NCBI RefSeq assembly: GCF_016863135.1 | Contig: NZ_BOOH01000065.1 | Location: forward strand, 1 to 64,000 | Reading direction: 5' to 3' | Source of the DNA: Planobispora longispora | Lineage (GTDB): Bacteria; Actinomycetota; Actinomycetes; Streptosporangiales; Streptosporangiaceae | Length of the DNA: 64,000 nucleotides | Part shown: one piece after another, positions 31,093 through 38,441 of the stretch | How the letters are laid out: each line of letters opens with the position of its first letter | Position numbering within the stretch: the first letter of the stretch is position 1 | Program-made: the position numbers and the translations under genes | Notes under the pieces: generated by a model | What the model saw: the letters and a program-made list of their open reading frames with translations, nothing else | The model's database searches: none | What the model was told of the DNA's origin: nothing

Positions 31093-31473
31093 TCAACCGG
31101 CGTCGTTGTCGGGGCGGGACGCGCGAACCTGCTGGGACAGCCCGTCGACCCGGCGGCTGAGCCTGGCGACGTGTCCGGCGAGATCATCGATGTCGAATCG
31201 GGAGCGGTCGGCGCCGCGTTCGCGCGGCCGCCTCCGGGAGCCGTCCCGTCCCTGGAGGCCGTCGCAGCGGCGCAGCCGGCGGTACACATCCTCCAGATCG
31301 TCGAGGATCTCCTCGAGATCCCGGAGATCCTCCGCGCAGTCCGCGTCGTCGCCCCGATCGTCATCCCGGTCGCGCTCCTCGACGGCCGTGCGCGCGGCCC
31401 GGCGCAAGTCGTGTTCGACGTCGCTGGCGCGGTCGAGGATGTCTTCGATCAGGTCGCCGATCCGTCGCGTCAT
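31093..31473 (-). CDS. Acidic coiled-coil protein, phasin-like
   Basis: 126 residues with very high charge: MTRRIGDLIEDILDRASDVEHDL, then a run of Asp/Glu-rich heptads (EDLRDLEEILDDLEDVYRRLRR), a basic linker, and a final leucine heptad region (DDLAGHVARLSRRVDGLSQQV). Predicted to be an amphipathic coiled coil, as in phasins or granule-associated proteins. It is first in the operon with the PhaR-domain and UbiB-like genes, which supports a granule or lipid-surface role. ATG 31473 is the first good start; its ribosome site (GGGGG) is poor. Recognition is by type only, not by family motif. Confidence 0.6.
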   Translation of the reverse strand: MTRRIGDLIEDILDRASDVEHDLRRAARTAVEERDRDDDRGDDADCAEDLRDLEEILDDLEDVYRRLRRCDGLQGRDGSRRRPRERGADRSRFDIDDLAGHVARLSRRVDGLSQQVRASRPDNDAG

Positions 31474-31588
31474 CCCCCTGCGTCTCCCGGTCACGGCCTG
31501 GCCCCCTTGATCATGCGGTTTGCGTCTGATCCGTGCGATGGCACGCGGCCACCGACGGTGTCGGCAGACCGCAATCCCCATCACTACT

Positions 31589-31616
31589 CTACGTAAAGTA
31601 AAGACTACTGTCAGTA
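31589..31616 (-). promoter_or_regulatory. Promoter-proximal elements before the phasin/PhaR/UbiB operon
   Basis: On the minus strand TTTACTTTACGTAG (31602-31589) lies about 115 bases before the 31473 start; upstream of it is the perfect odd palindrome TACTGTCAGTA (31606-31616). Both elements recur before the terpene operon (24272-24303), with their relative order changed. Confidence 0.5.
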
Positions 31617-31718
31617 ATACGGCAAGGGCCGGCCGCAGGCCGGCACCGCCTTTCCGGAAAGGGTCATCCCGTGCCGGCGGCGTGCGGCCTCCCGATCCGA
31701 GAGTGACAAGGGGCGCGT

Positions 31719-33158
31719 TCAGCCGCGGCGCAGGTACGTCCCGCCCGGTTCGCCGGTCACCTCGCCGTCGCGGTAGGCGACGCGTCCGCCGACCACCGTG
31801 GCCGCCGGCCAGCCGGTCACCCGGACGCCCTCGAAGGGGCAGTGGTCCTGGCCGGACAGCAGCAGGTCCGCGGTGACCTCCCGGGTCAGTTCCGGGTCGA
31901 TCACGGCGAGGTCGGCGTCGAAGCCGACCGCCAGGCTGCCCTTGCGGCCCCACAGGTTGTACGCCTTGGCGGGGTTGGCCGAGGCCGCCTCCGCGATCCG
32001 GGACAGGGGGACGCCCCGCTTCAGGTGCCCCTCGGAGATCAGGACGGGGTACAGCAGGGCGGTTCCGCCGAATCCGGGTCTGGCCGGCCACAGGTCGTCG
32101 CCCTTGTGCTCCTCCATGCAGCAGGCGTGGTCGGAGGCCACCCAGCTCACCAGGCCGTCGCGCACCGCCCGCCAGAGCGCCTCGCCGTGCCCGCGCGGCC
32201 GGATCGGCGGGTTGACCTTGCCGCCGAGGCCGCCCCGCGCGTCGAGGTCGTCGCAGTCCAGGCAGAGGTGGTGCAGCGTGGTCTCGAACCGCATGTCCAC
32301 GTGGCCGTGGAGCTCCCGGGCGGTCGCCGCGGCGGCGAGCGCCTCGGCGCTGGACAGGTGGAGCAGGTTGAGGCTGGCGCCGGTGTGGCCCGCCAGGGCG
32401 GCGGCCTCGGCGATCGCCACCTGCTCGGTGAGCGGCGGCCGTCCCTCGTGGTAGGCGCGCAGGTTCTGCGGGGCTCCGCCGCGCCGTACGCGGTCGATGA
32501 AGACCCGCATCAGCTCGGACTGCTCGCAGTGCAGCGACAGCGAGAGCCTGACGTCCGGGCGGGCCGCCTGGACCTCGGCGATCCGCTCCATGATCAGGAA
32601 CAGGTGGCCGAGGTCGTACTCGTCGCCCATGGTGAACGCCCGGGCGTCCCGGCTGTCGGCGGCCAGGTCGAAGCCCTTGTAGAACATGTAGTACTTGTAG
32701 GAGGTGATCCCGTGCTCATCGACGAGCCACGGGATCTCGTCGATCTGCTCGACGGTCATCGGGGCCAGGTGGAAGCCGTAGTCGGTGAAGCAGCGGCCGG
32801 CGACCGCGTCGAGGACCCGCGGGAAGATCTTCTCGTACGGCCCCGTCCGGTCCAGGTAGTGCCGCCCGGTCCGGAAGTACGACAGCACGGTCGTCGCCCC
32901 GCCCACCAGTGAGGACCGGGTCTCCTCGAAGGCGTCGAGTGCCATGTCCCGATATATGCCGATATGGAAGTGCGCGTCGACCGCGCCGGGCAGCACGATC
33001 CGGCCGGAGGCGTCGATCACCTCGGCGGCCTCGGCGGAGGGGATCTCGCGCGCGATCGCGGCGATCCGCCCCTCGGCGACGGCCAGGTCGGCGCGGATCT
33101 CGCCGTGGTACGGCAGGACGAGCAGCCCGCCCTTGACGAGCAGGTCGTAACGGCGCAT
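31719..33158 (-). CDS. Hydantoinase/dihydropyrimidinase-type cyclic amidohydrolase
   Basis: 479 residues. All metal ligands of the family are visible: His63 and His65 in VDAHFHIG, the carbamylated Lys in ITSYKYYMFYKG (about 162), His in LSLHCEQ, His in LLHLSSAEA and Asp in SDHACC. These zinc enzymes open cyclic diamides, imides or ureides. ATG 33158 has AAAGGG upstream; the frame stays open through the 22-bp repeats but that extension is not protein-like. Divergent from the 33466 CoA-transferase and sharing the operator at 33377. In this cluster a cyclic imide such as a substituted maleimide (a known oxidation product of chlorophyll and heme pyrroles) is an attractive substrate, giving a maleamate for the amidohydrolase at 12869 (inference). 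Confidence 0.9.
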   Translation of the reverse strand: MRRYDLLVKGGLLVLPYHGEIRADLAVAEGRIAAIAREIPSAEAAEVIDASGRIVLPGAVDAHFHIGIYRDMALDAFEETRSSLVGGATTVLSYFRTGRHYLDRTGPYEKIFPRVLDAVAGRCFTDYGFHLAPMTVEQIDEIPWLVDEHGITSYKYYMFYKGFDLAADSRDARAFTMGDEYDLGHLFLIMERIAEVQAARPDVRLSLSLHCEQSELMRVFIDRVRRGGAPQNLRAYHEGRPPLTEQVAIAEAAALAGHTGASLNLLHLSSAEALAAAATARELHGHVDMRFETTLHHLCLDCDDLDARGGLGGKVNPPIRPRGHGEALWRAVRDGLVSWVASDHACCMEEHKGDDLWPARPGFGGTALLYPVLISEGHLKRGVPLSRIAEAASANPAKAYNLWGRKGSLAVGFDADLAVIDPELTREVTADLLLSGQDHCPFEGVRVTGWPAATVVGGRVAYRDGEVTGEPGGTYLRRG

Positions 33159-33229
33159 CGGCGGCCCTTTCAGCAGACGGCGGGCGGACGGCGAGCGGAC
33201 GTGAAGCAGAGAGCGAGCGGACGACGGGC

Positions 33230-33312
33230 GGACATGGAGCGGACGGCGGGCGGACATGGAGCGGACGGCGGGCGGACATGGAGCGGACGGCGGGCGGACG
33301 TGGAGCGGACGG
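33230..33312. repeat. 22-bp minisatellite between divergent genes
   Basis: Three exact head-to-tail units of 22 bases (33230-33251, 33252-33273, 33274-33295), beginning GGACATGGAGCGGACGG, and a partial fourth with one change (GGACGTGG, 33296-33312). Looser copies extend left to about 33180. Since 22 is not a multiple of three the array is non-coding. It separates the shared operator from the hydantoinase start. Confidence 0.95.
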
Positions 33313-33376
33313 ATCTTCGGCGGGCGGGAAAGGCGGGATCCCGCCGACGACGGTCACCGTCCGCGACGTCATTCTT

Positions 33377-33401
33377 GTTTCCCATAAGGTGACACAGTTT
33401 C
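33377..33401. promoter_or_regulatory. Cluster operator, copy 4 (hydantoinase / CoA-transferase divergent promoter)
   Basis: GTTTCC at 33377-33382, then GTGAC-ACA-GTTTC at 33389-33401; 20 of 25 positions match copy 3 read on its minus strand. It is 64 bases before the CoA-transferase start. The 33159-33465 gap holds nothing else besides the 22-bp repeats. Confidence 0.7.
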
Positions 33402-33465
33402 TCCCAGTGGACCAGATCACCTCCATCGAGTAGATTCCGGAACAGAATTCCGCAATGCGAAACGC

Positions 33466-34707
33466 ATGATCCGGGAGCCGCCCGTGCACGACAGCGCACC
33501 CCCGCAGGGCGAGGCCGCGCCGGGCCCCCTCGACGGCGTGGTCGTCCTCGACCTCGCGACGCTCTTCGCCGGCCCCCTGGCCGCCACGGTCCTCGGCGAC
33601 TACGGCGCCGAGGTGATCAAGGTGGAGCACCCCCGGCACGGCGACCCGGCCAGGAAGCACGGCCACGCCAAGGACGGCGTCGGCCTGTGGTGGAAGATGC
33701 TCTCCCGCAACAAGAAGGCGATCACCTGCGATCTCGGCGCCGCGGAGGGCGCGGATCTGCTCAGGCGCCTGGCCGCCGGGGCCGACGTGCTGATCGAGAA
33801 CTTCCGGCCCGGCACCCTGGAACGCTGGGGCCTGTCCCCCGGCGAGCTCCTGCGGGACAACCCGCGCCTGGTGGTGGCCCGGGTGACCGGCTTCGGGCAG
33901 CGCGGGCCGTACGCCCGCCGGCCCGGTTTCGGCACGCTCGCCGAGGCGATGAGCGGGTTCGCCGCGATCACCGGTGAACCCGGCGGGCCGCCCACCCTGC
34001 CGCCGTTCGGTCTGGCCGACGGCGTCTCGGCGCTGGCCTGCGCGAGCGCGGTGACGATGGCGCTGTTCGAGCGCGCCGGATCCGGCCGCGGCCAGGTGAT
34101 CGACCTGGCCATCGTCGAGCCGCTGCTGACCGTCCTGGGCCCGCAGCCGCTCTGGTGGGACCAGCTCGGCGTCGTCCAGGAGCGCACCGGCAACCGCAGC
34201 GTCAACAACGCCCCGCGCAACACCTACCGCACCCGCGACGGCCGCTGGGTGGCGGTCTCCGCCTCCTCCCAGAACATCGCCGAGCGCGTGATGCGCCTGG
34301 TCGGCCATCCCGAGGTCCTCGACGAGCCGTGGTTCGCCGCAGGCGCGGGCCGGGCCGCCCACACCGGCCTGCTGGACGCGCACGTCGGCGGGTGGATCGC
34401 CGGGCACGACCTGGCCGAGGTCGTCGCCGCCTTCGAGGAGGCCCAGGCCGCCGTCGCGCCGGTCTACGACATCCGCGACGTCTTCGCCGATCCTCAGTAC
34501 CGGGCGCTCGGCACGATCACGACCGTCGACGACGCCGAGCTCGGGCCGCTGCGCATGCAGAACGTGCTGTTCCGCCTCTCCCGCACCCCGGGGTCGATCC
34601 GCTGGGCCGGTCCCCCGATGGGCGCGCACAACGACGAGGTGTACGGCTCCCGCCTGGGACTCGGCCCCGAGGAGATCGCGCGGCTCCGTGAGAGGGGCGT
34701 GATCTGA
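33466..34707 (+). CDS. CoA-transferase, family III (CaiB/BaiF), second copy
   Basis: 413 residues. LDGVVVLDLATLFAGPLAATVLG, YGAEVIKVEHP, ENFRPGTLERWGLSP and the catalytic aspartate 185 in FGLADGVSAL mark the family. It is very like the copy at 11634 (shared ENFRPGTLERWGLSPGEL and RVTGFGQ segments), so the two are probably recent paralogues for related acids. GTG 33484 is an alternative start. It is followed after one base by the cyclase-family gene and then a MmgE/PrpD gene, all apparently under the operator at 33377. Confidence 0.92.
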   Translation: MIREPPVHDSAPPQGEAAPGPLDGVVVLDLATLFAGPLAATVLGDYGAEVIKVEHPRHGDPARKHGHAKDGVGLWWKMLSRNKKAITCDLGAAEGADLLRRLAAGADVLIENFRPGTLERWGLSPGELLRDNPRLVVARVTGFGQRGPYARRPGFGTLAEAMSGFAAITGEPGGPPTLPPFGLADGVSALACASAVTMALFERAGSGRGQVIDLAIVEPLLTVLGPQPLWWDQLGVVQERTGNRSVNNAPRNTYRTRDGRWVAVSASSQNIAERVMRLVGHPEVLDEPWFAAGAGRAAHTGLLDAHVGGWIAGHDLAEVVAAFEEAQAAVAPVYDIRDVFADPQYRALGTITTVDDAELGPLRMQNVLFRLSRTPGSIRWAGPPMGAHNDEVYGSRLGLGPEEIARLRERGVI

Positions 34708-34708
34708 G

Positions 34709-35527
34709 ATGCCCGGGGACCCGCCGTCCGGGACGCCGCTGTGGGAGGCCGTCGGGCGGGCCCGGATGTTCGACCTGGCCCAGCCCATGCGCACCGGCAT
34801 GCCGCAGTCCGCCAACCACCCGCCGTTCCGCATGACGCCGGAACGCCGGCACGGCGACCTGGTCCGCCCGGACGGCGGCTCGGCGGCCAACGAGATCATC
34901 GTGACCGGCGGGCACGTGGGCACCCACGTGGACGCCCTGGCCCACGTCTCCCAGGACGGGCTGCTGCACGGCGGGCGTCCCGCGGCCGGGCTCGCCTCGC
35001 ATCAGGGCTTCGCCGAGCTGGGCATCGACGCCTTCGCGCCCTACGCGGGCCGCTGCGTGCTGCTCGACGTCGCCGCCGTGCACGGCGTGGCCACGCTCCC
35101 GCCCGGCTACGAGATCACCGCCGGGGACCTGGAGAGGGCCGCCGGCCGCCTGGAGATCCGCGAAGGCGACGCCGTGCTGGTCGGCACCGGCTGGTCGCGG
35201 CTGTGGGACGACCGCGAGGCGTTCACCGGGCGGCGGGGCGGCGCGCCGGGGCCGGGCGCGGCGGCGGGGCGCTGGCTGGCCGGGCGGCGGCCGCGCGTGG
35301 TGGGCGGCGAGACCATCGCCTTCGAGCACATCGCCCCCGGCCGCGGGCACGCGACGCTGCCGGTCCACCGCATCCTGCTGGTGGAGGCGGGGGTGAACAT
35401 CGTCGAGACCATGCGCCTGGCCGAGGTGCTCGACTCCGGCGCGCGTGAGTTCCTGCTCGTGCTGAACCCCCTGCCGATCGTCGGGGCGACCGGCGCCCCG
35501 GTCCGCCCGCTCGCCTTCGCGGATTGA
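34709..35527 (+). CDS. Cyclase-family metal hydrolase (kynurenine formamidase-like)
   Basis: 272 residues. The cyclase signature HVGTHVDALAH (family HxGTHxDxxxH) lies near 71-81, with the opening FDLAQPMRTGMPQ and a later GTGW segment and HRILLVEAGVNIVE near the end, as in the KynB/isatin hydrolase superfamily. Members hydrolyse amides or lactams such as N-formylkynurenine and isatin with a metal centre. The stop of the CoA-transferase is two bases upstream of its ATG. A lactam or cyclic amide from a pyrrole ring would be a reasonable substrate (inference). Confidence 0.88.
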   Translation: MPGDPPSGTPLWEAVGRARMFDLAQPMRTGMPQSANHPPFRMTPERRHGDLVRPDGGSAANEIIVTGGHVGTHVDALAHVSQDGLLHGGRPAAGLASHQGFAELGIDAFAPYAGRCVLLDVAAVHGVATLPPGYEITAGDLERAAGRLEIREGDAVLVGTGWSRLWDDREAFTGRRGGAPGPGAAAGRWLAGRRPRVVGGETIAFEHIAPGRGHATLPVHRILLVEAGVNIVETMRLAEVLDSGAREFLLVLNPLPIVGATGAPVRPLAFAD

Positions 35528-35581
35528 GCCCCGTCCCCGAGCCCTCCCGCCCGCCGCCCGATCCACCGGAGGACGAGACGC

Positions 35582-36982
35582 GTGACCACCCATGTGCGCC
35601 GCCTGGCGGAGTTCGCGGCGGGCTGCCGCGACGACGGACTGCCCGCCGAGGTGCGCGGCGACGTGACCGGCCGGGTGCTCGACGTGTTCGGCAACTGTCT
35701 CGCGGCCTACGCCGAGCCGGACGGGGACGCCGCACCCGCCGTGCTGCGCGCCGTACGCCGCTGGGGAGGGACGCCCGAGGCCACGGCCGTCGGCAGCGGC
35801 CACCGGCTGCCCGCGCCGTCGGCCGCGCTGGTCAACGGAACCCTCGCGCACGCCCTGGACTTCGACGACACCCACCTGCCCTCCGTGCTGCACCCGAGCG
35901 CGCCCGTGGTCCCGGCCGCCCTGGCCGCCGCCGAGGCCGCGGGGGCGGACGGCGCCGCGCTGACGGCCGCCGTCGCGGCGGGCATCGAGGTGTGCAACCG
36001 GCTCGGCCTGGCCTCCTACCTGCCCGGGGAGCCCGACTCGTCGTTCTTCGCCCGGGGCCAGCACGCCACCTCCATCTGCGGCGCCATCGGCGCGGCCGTC
36101 GCCGCCGCGCTGGTGTCCGGACTGGACGCGGAGGGGATCGCGCACGCCGCCGGAGTGGCCGCGAGCATGGGCTCCGGGCTGATCGAGGCCAACCGGACCG
36201 GGGGCACGGTCAAACGGGCGCACTGCGGCTGGGCGGCCCACGCGGGCGTGTCGGCCGCCGTCCTGGCGTCCGAGGGGCTGACCGGCCCGCCGACGGTGCT
36301 GGAGGGCAGGTTCGGCTTCTTCCAGGCGTGGCTCGGCGGGCGCTTCGACGCCGACGCCCTCCTGTCGGACCTGGGCGAACGGTGGGAGCTGCTGCGCACG
36401 GTCTACAAGCCCTACCCGTCCAACCACTTCACCCACCCGGCCGTCGACTGCGCGCTGGCGCTGCGGGAGCGGGGCCTCGACCCGGCGGACGTCGAGGAGG
36501 CCGAGCTGGGCGTCCCCGCCCCGGTGCTGCGCACGATCGCCGAGCCGTACGAGGAGAAGGCCAGGCCGCGCTCGCCGTACCACGCGAAGTTCTCCGGGCC
36601 CTACACGGTGGCGGCCGCGCTGCTCGGCGGCGGCGGACTCGGCCTGGCCCCGGACGACTTCGCCGAGCTGGATCCGGTACGGCTGGCGCTGGCCGGACGG
36701 GTGCGGTGCGTGGCCGACGAGCGCGCCTCGGACATCTTCCCGCGGGCGTTCGCCGCCGTCCTGCGCGTACGGCTGCGCGACGGCTCGACGATGGAGCACC
36801 GGGTGGACTCCTCGCGGGGCGGGCCCGGGCATCCGCTCTCCCCGGCGGAGCTGGAGCTGAAGTTCCGCGCCAACGCCGGCCGGGCGCTGCCGCCCGAGCG
36901 GGCCGGCGCGCTGGCGGAGGCGGTGCGGGCGCTGGGGACGGCGGGATCCGTGACGGATCTGCCGGCGGCGGCCACGGTATGA
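35582..36982 (+). CDS. MmgE/PrpD-family protein, copy 1
   Basis: 466 residues. N-terminal all-helical domain with the family motif HALDFDDTH (about 96-104), the HATSICGAIGAA segment near 160, and the C-terminal alpha/beta domain with YKPYPSNHFTHP (about 275). The family includes 2-methylcitrate dehydratase, cis-aconitate decarboxylase and enzymes of branched tricarboxylic or maleic acids. GTG 35582 is preceded by GGAGG. Third gene of the 33466 operon; a paralogue is at 45394. Hydration, dehydration or decarboxylation of a substituted maleate or citrate-like acid is likely; no better resolution by eye. Confidence 0.9.
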   Translation: MTTHVRRLAEFAAGCRDDGLPAEVRGDVTGRVLDVFGNCLAAYAEPDGDAAPAVLRAVRRWGGTPEATAVGSGHRLPAPSAALVNGTLAHALDFDDTHLPSVLHPSAPVVPAALAAAEAAGADGAALTAAVAAGIEVCNRLGLASYLPGEPDSSFFARGQHATSICGAIGAAVAAALVSGLDAEGIAHAAGVAASMGSGLIEANRTGGTVKRAHCGWAAHAGVSAAVLASEGLTGPPTVLEGRFGFFQAWLGGRFDADALLSDLGERWELLRTVYKPYPSNHFTHPAVDCALALRERGLDPADVEEAELGVPAPVLRTIAEPYEEKARPRSPYHAKFSGPYTVAAALLGGGGLGLAPDDFAELDPVRLALAGRVRCVADERASDIFPRAFAAVLRVRLRDGSTMEHRVDSSRGGPGHPLSPAELELKFRANAGRALPPERAGALAEAVRALGTAGSVTDLPAAATV

Positions 36983-37047
36983 GGGCTCCGGCGCCCCGCG
37001 CCCGCGGCGGGCGGCCGGATCCGGTCCGCGGCCCGATGGCGGGGCGG

Positions 37048-38289
37048 TCAGCCCCGGGCGCGTTCGATCACGAGGGCCGCGGCCAGTGCGACGTGATCCT
37101 CCCACGGGCGCGCGATGACCTGCACGGCGCCCGGCCGATCAGCTGCCGTTCCCGACGGCGTGACCACGACGGGCGCGCCCGTCAGGCTCCACGGCAGTGT
37201 CCAGAGATAGTCGGATTCGATGGATTCCCTCCACGGCGGCGGCTCCGGCGCGACCGGGGTGACGATCACGTCCAGGTGGGCGGTGGCGGCGAGCATGCGC
37301 CGCCGGAACCGGTCCCAGTCCCACATCACCCGCACGTTCTCCGCACCCGGCAGCCCGCTCCGCCCCCAGTAGCGGCGCGTCAGCTCCAGCGCCTCCTCCC
37401 GCACGTCGGGCACCGGCTCGTCCACCACGCAGGCGCCCGCCTCGGCGAGCGCCGCCACCGCCGACGCGGTGGCCCCGTGGCCGCCCTCCGCGGTGTGATC
37501 TCCGGGCTCGCCGCCCGCCATCGTGCCCACGCGCAGCCCCGCCGTCCCCACCGCGTCCGGGTCGCCCAGCGGCACGGGCGCCACCCCCGCGTCCAGCCCG
37601 TCCGGGCCCGCGATCACGCGCAGCGCGACCGCGAGGTCCCGCACGCTCGACGCCAGCGGCCCGATGACGGTCCTGCCGTCCTCCAGCGCGCCGCAGCGCG
37701 GGAAGTGCCCGGTCAACGGCACCCGGCCGAACGTCGGCTTCAATCCCGCGACGCCGCACCACGCCGCCGGCAGCCGTATGCTGCCGCCCGAGTCGCTGCC
37801 CAGTCCGAGCGGCACCGCTCCCGCGCCCACCAGCGCCGCCGTTCCCGACGACGAGCCGCCGGGGGCGCGCGCCGGGTCGAACGGGTTCCTCGTACGGCCG
37901 TGCAGGGGGTTGTCCGCCATGGCGCTGCTGATGGCGACGACGATCGCGCCCGCGGCGCGCAGCCGGGCCACCGCGGTGGCGTCCGCGCCCGGCCGCCGTC
38001 CGGGGCTTCCCACGTGGCTCCCCGTCGCGCCCGTGACCGGCAGGCCCGCCACGTCGATCCAGTCCTTGACCGTGACGGGAACACCCTCCAGTGGCCCGCC
38101 CTCGCCCGCCCGCAGCCGCCGGTCGGCCTCCGCAGCCTCGGCCAGGCTCCGCTCCGGGTCGGTCGCGGCCACCCCGCCGACGGTCTCCCGGAGATCCGCC
38201 AACCGGTCCAGCACGTCGCGCACGGTCTCGGCGGCCGTCGTCTCACCCGACGCGTAGCGGCGTACGAGATCGAGCGCGCTCGGCATCAT
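37048..38289 (-). CDS. Amidase (amidase-signature family)
   Basis: 413 residues from ATG 38289. The Ser-cisSer-Lys triad is visible: Lys in VPVTVKDWID (about 75), the Gly/Ser-rich core PGGSSSGTAALV (about 149) and the nucleophile Ser in LGSDSGGSIRLPAAWCG (about 172). Hydrolyses a carboxamide to acid and ammonia. The start is uncertain: ATG 38289, 38286 or an upstream ATG at 38325 are all possible, with weak ribosome sites. Convergent with the MmgE/PrpD gene. Together with the amidohydrolase at 12869 it may free ammonia from open-ring pyrrole fragments. Confidence 0.9.
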   Translation of the reverse strand: MMPSALDLVRRYASGETTAAETVRDVLDRLADLRETVGGVAATDPERSLAEAAEADRRLRAGEGGPLEGVPVTVKDWIDVAGLPVTGATGSHVGSPGRRPGADATAVARLRAAGAIVVAISSAMADNPLHGRTRNPFDPARAPGGSSSGTAALVGAGAVPLGLGSDSGGSIRLPAAWCGVAGLKPTFGRVPLTGHFPRCGALEDGRTVIGPLASSVRDLAVALRVIAGPDGLDAGVAPVPLGDPDAVGTAGLRVGTMAGGEPGDHTAEGGHGATASAVAALAEAGACVVDEPVPDVREEALELTRRYWGRSGLPGAENVRVMWDWDRFRRRMLAATAHLDVIVTPVAPEPPPWRESIESDYLWTLPWSLTGAPVVVTPSGTAADRPGAVQVIARPWEDHVALAAALVIERARG

Positions 38290-38441
38290 CTCCGCATCGT
38301 AAATCCGCGCTCCCCGGCGGGGCATTCCGATTACCGCGCGACGGCCCGTCGGCGCGGGCCCTCAGGGATGTCCGCGATCCCCTGATCGATCATGCGGTGG
38401 GCGAGGCGTACGGCGGAGATGGGACACTCCGACCCGTGCGG

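Noticed and set aside
29197-31473. Complete polyhydroxyalkanoate synthesis locus
   Set aside because: Only a PhaR-type domain and a phasin-like coiled coil are seen; phaA, phaB and phaC are absent.
33180-33312. Array of repeats as a possible CRISPR
   Set aside because: The 22-bp units are head-to-tail without spacers, and no cas gene is near. It is a minisatellite.
38091-38441. Upstream extension of the WD40 gene over the amidase start
   Set aside because: The frame is open, but the extension is Pro/Arg-rich, unlike protein of this family, and is antisense to the well-supported amidase N-terminus.
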